From: Absidia repens
Lineage: Eukaryota; Mucoromycota; Mucoromycetes; Mucorales; Cunninghamellaceae
Assembly (NCBI GenBank): GCA_002105175.1
Contig: MCGE01000013.1
Span: forward strand, 310,001 to 374,000
Direction: 5' to 3'
Length of the DNA: 64,000 nt
The translations under genes were made by a program, and so were the position numbers. The stretch's first letter is position 1, and each line of letters opens with the position of its first letter. Under the pieces are notes generated by a model. That model was not told the DNA's origin. It saw only the letters and a list, made by a program, of their open reading frames with translations, and made no database searches. Shown piece by piece: positions 23,764-36,973 of the stretch.

Positions 23764-26700
23764 TTACCTTGATACACTTTCAAAGAGTCGTTCAATATCT
23801 GTTGCACATCGAGTAAAAGAATGATTCCAAAAGTTGTAGCCAGGATTTTTAATCAGTTCAATAAACGTAATAAGCAAACCCCAAGGATGAGGTCGATTGA
23901 CAATCAAACGTTCCAAAAGCACCCGAGTAATTTGTTCTTTGATGATTTCCTTGTTGCTTTCCACAAATAAATATAATAAAACACAGCTAAAGTAGTGGGT
24001 ATGACTGTTGGGATATCGTAGTTGGTTGGCAATCGCACTGAGGAAGAGATATCGTCCTATAAAAAAAGTAATGTATGTATGGTCAAATATATTATTATCA
24101 TCATTCAGTCAATTTGATTATCATCATTCCCTCACACACACTCCACCCCAAATAAAAAAAAGAGTTGCCGTTTACCTTCAGAATCCAATTCGACTAATAA
24201 ATGTTGATAAATTTCGATAGCAGCACCTTGATTTCCAGGAATGTTTTGTGAGATACTGGTTACTGCAATATAAAATACCAAAGCATTGATCATCGATACA
24301 TTGTATTTGCCTTCCATCATCATATTTTCACCACCATTACTAGAAATTCCATCCTTTTCAATTGCCAATTTGTCTACCAATTGGGATAAAAATGCTGCTG
24401 GTTTCTTGTCATGTTGCGTTGACTTTTCCGAGAGTAGATACCGATCGATGTCCATTTTGAAATGGCCAAATGATTCCAAAGAAGCTTCATAGTCAGATAG
24501 GATCCGCGGTGACTGCTTGGTGTCTGGTAAGAGATCCACTTTCAGATTGGGCGTAAATGGATCAGGTAACCGCATATTTCGTGGGAAGGCGCTGAGAATC
24601 AAGTTACGTAGCTGGATACATGTGGGTGGAATAACGTCACATAAGCTGTAATGATAGTCGCATAAAAATTCGGGAAAATCGTGTAAAAGAACCAGTAAGA
24701 CCCGCATCGTCCCGCGATAAAGTAGTCGTGTTGTATCCTTTAATTCCATATGTTGTAAAAAGGGGACCATAAATTTAACCAAGCTTACCAAGAGTTTTTC
24801 AAAGGTCGACCATCCCTATAATAAATACATTTATTTGTAAATTGAATGAAATCTATCTAATCTTTTTTTTTTTTTTTTTTTTTTGTACCTTTTGGTTTTC
24901 AGCGAGTAGCAGTTTGGGCATAAAAAAGCGGTGGGATATCAGTTGCAACCAGGCAAAACTAAATCCAGGAAAGTTGCTAGGTTGAAGAGTATGGAATGTA
25001 TTGGCCATAGTAATGAGTGTTGGAATATATATATTTTGGAATTGATTTTCCGCCACATGAAGATCCGTTAGCATGCTGGTGAATAAGCGTAAGAAGCATC
25101 GTTGATCGAATTGTTGACGTTGTTGGTCATGATGCTGGGCCAATACAAGGGTAATCACCAAGAGGATCCTGTTGAATTGTGAGAGTTTGGCTGAAGAAGA
25201 TGGCGAGGGCTTTGCGGCACTCGTACCATGGGTGATTTGTTGCTGTTGTTGTAATAAAATTCCCACCACTAATTTGGAGAATGCATCAATTGGTTGGTAA
25301 GCGATGGAAGTAGCAGCCATGGGTGGGATTTGACTTGGGCCGATATTCATTTGCTTGTATTTGAGAGCATGTTGGACAGAAGCTTCCAGGCAAACACGAT
25401 AAAACAAGGATGACATGTCATCCGACGTAAAGATGCTGTGTTGCAAAAGTTGCGTAATAAAGTTTTCTTGTACCTTTTCAGTTGTATTGGGATGCTGTAC
25501 CAAATGGACCCATTCGGCAAATAAGAATTGGAGCTGTTCACGAAGATTCATATCGTCACCAGGACCATCTTTGCTATTAGCACCGAGTATCATCTCTTGT
25601 TGATCGGCAGCATACCGTCGCATTTGATCCAAAAGTATCATCACACTATCAGGAACATTGGTCTGTAATCGGCTAAAAGCATCTAATGAAGTTGCAAAAT
25701 CATGTTGGGAAGCCACCGAAGTAATGCCATCACTGCCAAAGAGACATGCCCTAATGAGCCTTGCTGTAAAGTCAATAGCACTTGTCCGCCCACTGCCAAT
25801 AAGTAACGCCAATTCTTGATCTTGTTCTACCAGGTTGATAAGACCCGCCTTGATAAGCACCACCGTTACAGGAACGTTGTATTTGCGTTCATCATCGGCA
25901 TGAGTAAGCCACTGTGTCACCAAAGCACCAACATCAGGAGATACGTCACAGAGTTGTTTCAAGAGCACCACATACATTTCCCGAGCCAGATGAGATTCGC
26001 TTTTGTATAATTGCTGTACCACCTTTTGGGCAAATGTTCGAGCAGCTTCAACTTTGTCAAAACTTGATAATGCAAGAAGAGGCACCTGTCGAATGATCAC
26101 ACGAATATTGTGCATGGGGGGTAAAGCTTGGAAAGTCGCAAATTGGGCCACCTGAGGAGAGACCACCAGCTTTTCCAAATCGGTAATATACTGAGCAAAC
26201 CGTTCCACAATTTGATGGGCGCTAACTTGATTCGTTGCCAATCCCACGTCGGATCCGATGTTGCCTCCGTCATTGTTATGAAGTCCAGTTGCCATATTAC
26301 CAGGATACACATAGGCCACCGAGGAGTCCATGTGGTTAACTGTACGCCCACCACGATTGAGGTCACTCGCAGGGTCCATTTGGGGAAGCATAGATGGAGG
26401 AGCGATACGGGAAACACGTGAAAAGTCTTCATAGATTCGTAAATGATTCGCTTGTAAACCGTCCGGCTTGACACGAAGTGGTTCAGGGAGAGAGACGGGG
26501 TACCGTGGCGAAGAAAACATATCCATATCATAGTAGGGTTGACCGGTATGCTGATCACGAAATTTCTTGCGATTTGCAAATGCCGCCATAAGTTGTTCAT
26601 CCACTTCATGTGTTGCCTTTTCCATCGCCGCCTTTTCAATCACAGCACACACCAAGTCCAGATTATCGGATACAGTCAAGTGCGCAGTTTGATCTATCAT

Positions 26701-29700
26701 AGTCTAACCGCAGAGTTGAAAAAAAGATGTACATATGTTAATAAAAAACAAATAAATAATATACCCAGTGTACATAATCCCGTATCATGTACTTACTTCC
26801 GCCAATCCACTCGCCAAGAAGATATTTCGTAGATTAGTCACCAATGACAAACGGAGAGGTTCCTTGCATGTCACCATAGCCAGATTACCAGCCAAATTTT
26901 GAGCCATTAAATGTGCCGCCTTGCGCATTTTGTTTTCATCTGATTCCATGGCAAAATCCTTTCCAACAAGTTCCCGAGTTGACACTGCCGCAATAGCCAC
27001 TGACCGATCTACTACCGGTTCTATGATCTATAATAGTCCAGAAATCAAGGCCAATCATTTTAGGTCGATATGTCTTTTGTCTTGATTCATCCATTTCATT
27101 TTTACCTCACGGATCGATTTGTTGATTGCTTGCAGTACTAATCGCTTAGAAGCTGGTTGCGTTGAATATAGGATGATTTGAGAGTTGAAGGTGATATACG
27201 GAGCGAGATCAGGCAATATAAACTGGTCATCGTCCATGCCACCGTCATGGCTGGTGTTTGGTGGCAGTACTTGGTTGTGAATAGGCGACCTTTCAGCATT
27301 TGGCATCATCAGTGAAGTATCCCCTCTGGCCAAATTATCCACAATCGAGTTCCGTAAAATGCTATCCCGAGGCTGCCTGTTTTTCAAAATAGATGTGGCT
27401 TCGATTTCTAATAAAAAAAAAAAAAAATAGATATTAGATACTGCGACATCACACAATGAAAATTACTATTGTATTATACTGTACCTTTCAATTCCAGAGA
27501 AAGACTTTTGCATAACACCTCAATTTCAAACTTGAGATTCAACTTCAAATCAGCATATTCATAGAGTTCCACCAAGAGCTTTAAAACAGCCATCACCCAC
27601 GGATTGGGGGGTTTGAATATCTTGCTGCTGCTGCACTGTTCCAACACTTTGCACACAAAAGGGATCACCACTATGAGTCGGTTGCTGTCGTATCCTTCCA
27701 ATAGCAATTCCTAAAAAAAACCAGTTTTCATCATCGATGTTTCTTTTCGTTCTATTTCCATTACTTTTCTTTTTGTTTTACCTTGAAAGAAATATTTTTA
27801 TGCCGGATAGGTTTGTTTCGTGCCAAAGTCATCCCACCGAGCCAAGAGCCAAGATTTTTGAGTAAACTTCGTTCTGATGACGAGGACACAGTTTTTTCAG
27901 AATTCAGCAAAATTTGAATATTGACATACGTTTCGCGTAAGACATGTTCACGTAAAAGCCGGCTGTCAATGGCGTCCAGAAGCAATAAATAAAGATCATG
28001 GTAGTTGGGTTCAATACTAGCACGTTTGACCACCAAGTAGTTGCTAAACCATTTGTAATAACTGGACGTGCACAAGACGTCTTTGAGTTCCGTCAATTTG
28101 GTATCCAGATTGTTGTGCGCTACATTGTTGATGATGAATAAAATCTTGTCTTGGATTGATTCAGAAGGTGTTTGATATCGAAGGTTGAGGGTTTCCATCG
28201 TCGTTCGGTCGTCATCATCTGTTTCCGGTAACGATAGAGTGGGTAAGTCAGGAACATGTATTGAAGCAAAAATAGTCGGTTGAGATTGTTGTTGCTGCTG
28301 TCCCTCCCGAGTACTGTCCATTGGTAGGGGAGCAATGGCTGCAGGGTTCGGTATGATAGCAGCACCATCTTGAGAACCTGCAGTAGTTGTAGTTGTTGCT
28401 TGGTGGTTTTGAAGTGCTATATTAATGAGTCGTACCAAATCAGGACTTGAACGCTGCAGGTGAGGGATTTGTAATAAATGAGTACAATATTGGGGCCATT
28501 CAGGAAGACGTCGCTGGAATTGAGCCAAAGCTTGGGTGCCAAAGTTGTACATTTTGTTTCCGGGAGGATTTCCAAGAGCATCCAATACACATCGCAGAGC
28601 AATACCGAGAGGCACATAGGATACCAATTGATGCTGAATCAGAGAGCCAAAAAGAATACTTGTGATTGTCAATTCTTTGTCAGGGTAATTAGGGAAAAAG
28701 TGATATTCGTCAAACAAGTTGTGTATCATACAGGCAAATATATCTTGTTCCTTGGGAATCTTTGATTTGCTGAGCGTTTTGAGCCGATCAATCATTTCAT
28801 CCATAGTCATCTTGCCACTGTAAATCTGTTCATAGTAAGAGTTGGCTTCTTGTTCCACCTCCGGCTTGAATGACACCTCACCACCAGTTGATCCTGGTGT
28901 CGCTTGGGTACGAATATTCATCAGCTTTGGATAGGTTTGTAGACAGACGCTTTGTACTTCTTTCAGCATTTCAGCATTTTCTTGAGGTAAATGACTATAA
29001 ATATAATTTCCTTAGATGATTAATTCCTATGTCATTTTTTCCTTTTTTTTTTGAATTTAATTTTTTACCTTTCTGATAACACCTTAAGAAGGGTGGCCAT
29101 GTTTTGCAGAGACAATGGTATAGTTGTTGGAGGTGCATCTGTTTCCTGACGGGACATTTCTGACGATATTTTCTGAGCAAGATATTCTAGGCAAGAGCAC
29201 GCAAAGGTATCCTTAAGTTCTACCACTTTTCCTTGAAGCCATTTTTCCAAATCAATATAACCACTTCGTGAAGCCAAAGCCGCTAAATCAATTGCAAAGG
29301 ATGTATGATGTACATTCAACATTTGAGGAAGAATCTATGCCAAGAATAGAACCAGAGTTAGTATAACATCGCTTTTTTTTTTTTTTTTTGTTCCTAATAT
29401 AAATATTTTACCTTGAGTTCGTGTACGATATCCAAAATCCGAGTAACAGTGGTAGCATCCTTGTTGTACAGCTCCAGTAAGCTTTTCGTCAAAAAGTCTG
29501 GATTGATTTGCCATAGTCTTGTAAGAGCAAGCACTGAACGTGGAGTTCCATTCAGATAAGTAAGTAGTAGACGTCGTAACATGTCTCTATGAAGGGATGA
29601 TTTGATAGGCTATACAAAAATAAAAATAAAAAAAGATAAATCACGTTGTCCCTCCCGCTCGGCCCAAATATATTACCTGTATTTGTATGAGAGCAATGAA

Positions 29701-31676
29701 AACCAATTCAGGAGATTTGTGAGCCATCATTTCTATAAACACCGAGACATCGTCAGCAACCACAGTATCCGCCATGTTGATCACCGATTCAAACAGATCC
29801 AGCGAGTTGAGTTGAGTAGCAGTCGCCAATGAGGTTGCCATGGCTTGTATATCCTGAGGCCAAGACCTGAGATCTTTCAATTCAATCACTTTCCGTTTAG
29901 AACAATCCACAAGGTTGAGACGCTCAGTGGACACACCAGCCATTTGGTATAAAGCGCTAAGTTGACCCTTCAGGTTTTTCCATTGACCGAAGAATATGTT
30001 TGCAGGGAAAGACTCGGTCTAAAAACTTCAAAAGTCAATATGGTATGTAATGCACTGTATCATGGGTTACAAGCTTTTGACAGACAATATTTTCCATTAC
30101 CTTTGAATATTCATTCCAGGCACGGACCAAGATATCGAGACCTCTGGCGTCATAAACAAAAAACTGCTCGTAATCCAAATTTTCAACCACTTTGTACCAG
30201 TCAAGATTGGGAGTCTATTTAAAAATAAATCAACTGACTTGGTACAAGTTTTATGATATCCAGACAGCATTATGGTCGTACTTACCTTTTCTTTCACCAC
30301 AGACACGAAGTTTTCGACAACCCAATTTGATTCATCAGATGATTCTTCACTGACAGCAGCCATGTTGGTATATGTTCCCGCCATACATCCCAAGCATTTA
30401 GCAATATCCTTTTCGGTAAACGTCTTGTTGATCTTGGCCAGGATTGTTTCTACAGATTGAACCGAATTGCAGCATTCATAGCCACCTTCAAGAATGAGTT
30501 TGCTGAGAGTGCTATTACCAGAATCGTCGGATTTGTTGTTGTTGGCGCTTCTAGGTATGACAAAATAAAGATCAAGTCGTATTAGTTTTGACTTTGACGT
30601 TTTATGTATGGGCGTATCTATTCTTTTAAAACTTACGTTGTCATGGTGCGTATTTGTTGTCTAGTTTCCTGAGAAAGTGGATTAGTGGTGAGATAGTCGG
30701 AAGGGTGCTTTTCAATGTTCCCAGGAGTTAGACGAGAAGAACCAGTTACGATGATATGCTTGAGTAGTTGGTTGGACCGAAGAAGAGCAAATTGAGATTC
30801 ACTTTTAATTCTGAAAGGAGTCGTGTATCAGAATGGTTTGTCGTTCCTATCTTGTGTTAAAAGGTGTAAGAATGTCAGTTTACTAATTTTGGAATGGAAT
30901 GAGATGCTTGGCTTTGTTATTTACCTTGAAGTAAAGTGGATGCAATTATACACAAGAGAAGGTGCAGATATTAGATGATAAAACAAGCTTGTCAAAAGTA
31001 TCAAAACCAAGTCGTCGCAAGAACTTTTAGAATGGAGGTAGCGAGTGATGTTAGGAAGGCGAAAGAATTGTCGTAAGGTTTTCCCAGTGCTGATAGGTGA
31101 AGGATGGTTTGGCGATTGATGAAATCCAAGTAAGTATCGACCAAATAAAATAAACTGGAGAGTTCCTGATGAAGTATATCTTAAATATGGGAAGGTATTG
31201 TCGCCGTGCGCGGTGACAATCTATATATGAATAAAAGAGAGGGAAAAAAGGTAAATTGAGGAAAAAAAATTAGTGCCGCCTGGTTTTGATTTTTTTGGAT
31301 TTTCTTTTTTTCTTTTTTTGGCTCACAGACAGTAAAAGTCACGACCAACGTGTAATTTTCCCTTTCTTCATCCAGTCAGCTCCATCTGCTCCCACTTTAC
31401 TATTTACCCCTAATTCATATCCTGTTCGTACAAAAAAAAAAAAAAAAAAAAAAAAGTACTCAGAAACGATTTCATCAGTTGAAGAAAAGCCGGTTTTAGT
31501 GATATGGGTCCATGGCAGAGCGACTTGTGCAGTGACAAGTCGTACCAGTGTATTTGATGTTTGAGGCTATAAAAAGGATCCGGATATTTTTCGTAGTAGC
31601 GATAAGAAGAGCATAATAGAGAAAAATGAAATTCAAGAAAGTACATAGGTAATATAGAAACAAAATCGAAATTCAT
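23764..31676 (-). CDS. NOT1: Not1/CNOT1, scaffold of the CCR4-NOT deadenylase complex
   Basis: Scaffold that carries the Caf1/Ccr4 deadenylases and the Not modules. Exons: 31662-31676 (tentative), 31468-31566, 30925-31220, 30637-30810, 30286-30550, 30101-30214, 29677-30018, 29412-29609, 29069-29334, 27782-28994, 27485-27710, 27106-27407, 26797-27027, 24889-26703, 24176-24815, 23764-24056, summing to 2162 residues. The N-terminal HEAT part has LVTAQV, IVTAHG and [14 protein letters not shown] block at residues about 590-820 with [13 protein letters not shown] and [17 protein letters not shown] matches the TTP-binding HEAT domain of human CNOT1. The MIF4G (Caf1-binding) region follows ([16 protein letters not shown]), then the DUF3819 region (REPL-type [14 protein letters not shown]). 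The C-terminal Not module ends [18 protein letters not shown] and [16 protein letters not shown]. The stop follows LFESVSR, somewhat earlier than in human. The first exon is only 15 nt and both first donors would be GTTTCT, so the start is uncertain. Confidence 0.95.
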
Positions 31677-32036
31677 GTTCGGGATTTTAACTCTGAAAAG
31701 GGACGGAAAATTCGTATTGAATTATGCAAACAGTTTTTTGACTGATGAGGTCACATATGACGATCATGAGCTCAAGTGAAAGTGATTTCTTTTAAAGGGA
31801 GTATCATCATTTCGATGAACATGGAACCTGAATTCCGCGAACGACATGATTTTGTGTACAGCAACTAGTTCAAATAATGAGGGTCTGGAAGCCTGAAAGA
31901 AAGAAAATATTGACGGGAATTGAATGATATTTTTTGTGCCACACGAGATTTATTTATTCTGTGTTTTTTAGCACTTCATATTTCTTTCTCATATTTTTCT
32001 TTTGTACGTTTTTTTTTTTTTTTACCGGTTTGAATA
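31677..32036. promoter_or_regulatory. Divergent promoter region, Not1 (-) and unknown gene (+)
   Basis: 360 bp between two divergently transcribed genes, so it must hold both promoters. A T-rich tract ends just before the ATG at 32037. I identify no specific operator. Confidence 0.4.
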
Positions 32037-34517
32037 ATGTCCCTGAAGAATGTTGGGGAATATGAAGAACAATACCGTTGCGCACCACCTCGTCGACTGT
32101 CCTCCGTAACGGCTCAGCCTTTACTCTCTATGGATAACCCAATAAATCTTGCAGCGATCAGCAACTACAAGTTAGCCCAGCTTACTTTCTCTGCACCTGA
32201 TTGGAATTCCATGCGAAAAACTGCTCTTATCAAAAACATGACTGAAGTGATATATAATGGCACTCCTCCTGAATGGCTTGATCAGATGCGACGCTGGCAA
32301 TTCTTTACCCCTGAGTAAGTTTGGTTGGTTTTTTTTTTTGTTGGGGAAAGCTATGACAAAGGGAGAAAGGGGCGGTTTCATATAATATGCTAACCTAATA
32401 TTTTTATTGACCGATTACTGTAGATCTCTCAGTGATATGACCCAAGATGACCTAGAACACATCTTTGGACAATATATTCAAACCATGGAAGCCTTTAAAC
32501 CGATCAATTTGAACGACGATGACGATGATGACGATGACGACGATGACGACGACGACAACGACGAGGACGAACTGTGGCCTGATGATGAAATTTTGACGCC
32601 AAATGATCTGCAACCTGCTTTGTACGAAAATACAACTACTTCGTCAACTACAGTACCTATCATTATGGAATATCCTCTGCGTGCTCACTCGGGTGCTTCT
32701 TTATCTGCTGAACTTCTCTCTCAAAAGGATCTGAAACCGCTACCTGATCGACCTACGACTACTGCTATTCAGACGAGGAGGACACCAACAACCTTATCAT
32801 CAGAAAAGAAACAACAACGGAAATCAATAGCCAAAATGCGAAACCGACTGAGCTGGACAAGTGATACTGGATTATTGGCACATAGTGCTATGGGGCAAAC
32901 TTGGGCAAATGAATTGATGACAATGTTTAACATGGAATTTCAAGTCGATACCACTCTCAACCTGAAATCAGCTCCATCTCCAGCACCCACACTTCCGGAG
33001 TTGCCGTTTAGTGCTCGATACAACCAACAAAAGCGCCAATCACACCGAAAATCCAAACGCTACTCCACTGACTCGTTTATGAATCTCATTCCTGCGTTTG
33101 AAACCTTCAAGTTGGAAGAACCGACTGAACGGCGCTCGGTTGCGACAGTGACTCGGTCAAAAACTATCAATTTCCCTCCCCCACCTCAGACAACTCCTCC
33201 TCCACATTTGATGGCTGGCTCCATCTCTTCATCTTCCTCAAGACAACGATCATCTAGTTCAACCTGAAGTTTATCAACATCAAGCGAACGCAACAAAACC
33301 TACACCAACACCAACACGATCCTCCTCGCTCAAAATCAAATCTAGGACTCGCTCAACCTTAGTACATGGTTCATCATCTCCTAAAAGCAAAAGTAGCACT
33401 GATGTTTTCCTGAATGGTCTTGCAAAGTCTTTTGGCGGTGTAGCGACTCATGATGAAAAGACACCATTATCCAAAAAAAAATCAATCCGGCGATTGACAG
33501 CTCTGGTTACTGGTACAAAATCAAAGAATCACCATGATGAAGAAAATCACAACACCAACAACAACGGTGACAACTCGAAAAAAACAACTACAGCAATCAT
33601 CCTCATCATCATCCACATCATCATCATCGGCACCACCACCAATAGCAGAAGCAACAACAGCGCCGACACCTGCAGTAACATATTCAGCTTCCACGTCGTC
33701 ATTATCTCCAACAGCTTCCCTCAATAGATCGTCTTCCTCCTCTTCCAACGTATACCACACACCTTTATCACCAGCCAATAGTAGCAACCCTTTGTATTCT
33801 AACACCAGCACATCTCATTTATCTGTTTTATCGACAACCGAATCTTCTTCATCCACACACTCTATATTGATGGTCGCCACCAAAACATCATTGATACAAC
33901 ACAAACCTTTACCTGATATTCCCTCACTATATAGCATGAACAACGACGACGACAACGACAACAACAACGACGACGACAATCATAAGAACCATCGACGACG
34001 AACAAGCTATTCTATGGCACGGCCTGTGATAGTGGAACTGACCGATCTACGACGGTCAAGATCTGCCGGATATCGCCCGAAGAAAAAACGAAATTCATCC
34101 AAGGGAAAAAATGAACCGTCAAGGGCCATTGAAGCACCCTCCGTAACAACAAACGAACTTCCAAAACACTGCGAATCCATTGTTAGTCACCCACCATCGA
34201 CATATTCAACCACGGTACAGTCGCATCTGCCTGCTTATTCTTTATCTGACCCACCCTTGCCTACTGCTACAAATTCAACCTCATTAGTACCTCTACCATC
34301 ACTTTCAACTCCTCGGCCAAAACGATCCAAATCCACATTGATGAGGATTGGCAGCGGACTCTCAAAAGGACACAAGTTATTAGCACGAAAGAATAACTCG
34401 ACAGCAACAAATGACGATATGCAAATGCACACCATTGGCGACGGTAGCAACAAAAACAACACTTTTGTCAAACGGATGGCATCTTTTGGGAAACGGATGA
34501 AATTACAACGTGTCTGA
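32037..34517 (+). CDS. Unknown low-complexity protein; coding frame broken twice
   Basis: First exon 32037-32314, intron 32315-32423, then one long coding stretch. The N-terminus is well formed (ISNYKLAQLTFSAPDWNSMR, EVIYNGTPPEWLDQMRRW) and suggests a small helical domain. It is followed by a run of about 15 acidic residues (32515-32565) and Ser/Thr/Pro-rich text with basic blocks. The frame that starts the gene stops at 33265-33267. Coding-like text ([32 protein letters not shown]) goes on in the +1 frame. Near the A-run at about 33577-33584 it moves +1 again to a frame that runs to 34517 and ends FVKRMASFGKRMKLQRV. Both shifts go the same way. Options are indels in the sequence, a decaying gene or an unrecognised splice. 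I do not recognise a function. AATAAA at 34729-34734. Confidence 0.7.
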
Positions 34518-34559
34518 TTATACATGTATGGATATGTAGTATATATTACATAGATTCAC

Positions 34560-34595
<36 letters not shown>

Positions 34596-34834
34596 CCTAT
34601 TCCCCTCTTTTTTTCCACTTTTACTACTCCTTCTAGCAATATATATATATATTAGTATTATTAAATTTGTTTTAGCGTTTCTAGTGAATTTAGGGCTGTG
34701 TATTTACATTTATTTCATTACTGTATTGAATAAAAAATATTATTGTTTTTATATCCAAATACTCTTTATTTGTTTTATAATTTATATATATGTATATATA
34801 TATATGTCTGTGTGTATGTGGGAGTGTGTGTGTT
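34518..34834. other. Convergent 3' ends
   Basis: 317 bp between two converging genes, with a poly-T run at about 34564-34592, a TA/TG microsatellite near 34784-34832 and AATAAA signals on both strands (34729-34734 plus, 34765-34770 minus). Confidence 0.55.
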
Positions 34835-35161
34835 TCAGCAAATGACTGATTTAAACGTTACGCCTTGTGGGCTAGCCATATCGTAATGTGCTGGGACAAT
34901 GAAGAGAGAGCCTTGGCATTGTTTTTCAGTCCACAAAGTGCAATGTACAGTACCAGGATTGTTGATACGGGATACTGGAAATTTCTCAGGATAGTCTTGA
35001 CAGCGATGATCTGCACTTAGAACGCCCGACCGAATACCTTTTTCTGCAGCAGAAAGAATGATTCCACTGTGAGGGTCGCCGTTATAGCATGTGATCAATG
35101 GCAAGAAAGCCATCGTCAGAAATAATAATAGTGATATATTCAAACCACAATCAGTCGCCAT
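34835..35161 (-). CDS. Small secreted cysteine protein, crystallin-like
   Basis: Intronless, 108 residues. The N-terminus is a clear signal peptide (LNISLLLFLTMAFLPLITC), with cleavage probably near residue 25. The mature part of about 83 residues has four or five cysteines (HRCQD, VHCTLW, KQCQGS, KSVIC). The pattern C-x-x-W....C-x-G-S-x-F, followed by a D-M and G-x-T-F-K-S-V-x-C end, resembles one beta/gamma-crystallin-type Greek-key unit seen in small secreted fungal proteins. That resemblance is inference from spacing. It is probably extracellular and disulfide-bonded; the role is unknown. Confidence 0.75.
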   Translation of the reverse strand: MATDCGLNISLLLFLTMAFLPLITCYNGDPHSGIILSAAEKGIRSGVLSADHRCQDYPEKFPVSRINNPGTVHCTLWTEKQCQGSLFIVPAHYDMASPQGVTFKSVIC

Positions 35162-35650
35162 CTTTGTTTAATTTGAGAAAAAGGACAACAAAAAAAAAGT
35201 GTAATTCTGGATTGCCTATTCTCAATTATTGCAACCCTTATTCTCTCATGGGTTCATGTCAAGGGTTATTTGACGGAGATTCAATATCCCATGTCCCATC
35301 CATGCTCACGGATAGGGAATATTTCGCTAAAAAAAACTCAATTCCACTATTTTTTTTTTTTTTTTTTTTTACCAAGTACCAAAATAATGGCAGTTTAAAC
35401 TGATTATGTGAATCTACCACGATTCTTTTTCTTGTAAACGAGAAATTGCAAAATATTTAATCTCCCCGCCCGCATGAATTTATTTCAAATATATTACAGC
35501 TAAATTTCAGGTGGTTAACGCTTTTTTTTTTCTGAATAGTTTGCTCCCCTTAATTTGACATATAATTAACAATATAATGCGCTGCCTTCCTAATTAATTT
35601 TTTTCTACCTTTTTCTCTTTCTTTTTTATCCGTTACATCTACAGTATGAA
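35162..35650. other. Promoter side of the secreted-protein gene
   Basis: AT-rich spacer with a poly-T run at about 35350-35370. Repeat copy C begins at its right end. No gene seen. Confidence 0.45.
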
Positions 35651-36973
35651 CCCACAATAACAACCTCAACGGGAAAACAAGATTGATTGTAAGTAATATC
35701 GTTATTCCGATGTGTGAAACCATGCTATGTCTAGCAATACCGCGGCTTTCCGTAATCTTCCTTTGTGGTTTCTTCATTGGTTTGGAAAAGGACATCGAAA
35801 AAAATCAGGAAATGGTTGCTGAAGTTCTAGAAGACACAGAAAATATTTCAAATGCCGCACACGTGGATTTTACTCTTTTCTCACCAATTTTTTGTTTTTC
35901 CCTCTCCCTCTCTTTCTTCCCATTTTCTTTTTTTTTCCTTTATTTTTTCTTCACCACTCAACTTTTATGGGGTTATGTTGGACTTGGATTAGTATCAGGA
36001 CTAGTTTAGAAGGGTTTTCAGACAAGGGATTACAAGATGCATGGGGAAACTCTTTCATTTTGGATTCATTCTCTACTTAGTTTAGCATTAGTTTGCCATA
36101 TGTTATGTCTATAATTGAATAAATATATCTATTTTTACTTGTTTCAATGAGAAATGCGTCATTAGTCTTTCCTATACTTTGTGCAAGGGATTCACATTTC
36201 ACCATCGTCGCTTACAATTCATGTTGACCATTGGTGTATAGTTCTTCTCATGTTTTGCATGTCTTGTACTGTACATTAGATCCCTTTTTCATTTTCCCCT
36301 TTTGTATTGGGTAATACGTGCGTTGCTTGCGTGGATTACGGCTGAGGGGGATTTCATTAGCGATATTATTGTTTTTTTATGAATGTTTTGCTAGTATTCA
36401 GGACTCCCTTCACGGCGGTATTGCGGAGAATAGGAATTGTTGATCTATATTGTTATATTTTTGGCGATGAGTATGATTTGTTCAAAATTATATTTGAAAA
36501 AAAATACGTTGTTCTTGAGCAGGCTAGTTATCTTTACATAAGTAAAGGCTTAATTTCTGTTGGCTTGCACTTCCAAAAAACTGATATCGATTCGGTCACT
36601 CGTTGGAGAGTATTGATCGTTTTAAAATCACATTGTTAGTGCCGTAGAATGACTCTATATACTTTCTTGATTCTGTTGAATCCGTATTGAGTGCTTGAAA
36701 GGTCATTGAAACTTAGCTCTATGGACGCAAAATGAATGCTTACCTGGGTCTACTTAATTTTTCATACTAAATAGCTCAATGCAATATCTGTCACCTGTAT
36801 AAAGGGGATCCTTCCAGATCTGCATCCAACCTCATCTATTTCCCTACCCATATCCAAAATAAAAATTGCGAAGTAGATCATAAAAAAGTATATATATATA
36901 TATATATGTATATGTATATGTATATGGATATTCAAACTACAATATTTCACAGACAACAATCAATGTTTTCTAG
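35651..36973 (+). repeat. Dispersed repeat, copy C (near full length)
   Basis: Starts CCCACAATAAC, with a decayed hairpin whose second arm remains as ATCGTTATT near 35698. It carries the conserved core (GGATTACAAGATGCATGGGG at 36027-36046) and an AATAAATATATC. Its tail is shared with copy E: GAATGACTCTAT near 36645, then GGGTCTACTTAATTTTTCAT near 36747, ending AATGTTTTCTAG at 36962-36973. A frame through the core (LEGFSDKGLQDAWGN) is open here. Confidence 0.75.

Noticed and set aside
23437..23764. An extra terminal exon for Not1 using the AAG-GTAACC at its end
   Set aside because: The stop codon follows directly after LFESVSR, close to the end of the family domain, and nothing downstream resembles the human tail.
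24789..24815. A 27-nt microexon in Not1, because a GTAAGC follows CTCTTG
   Set aside because: The frame continues without a stop into the next Not1 block ([19 protein letters not shown]), which is conserved text, so the GTAAGC is not used as donor.
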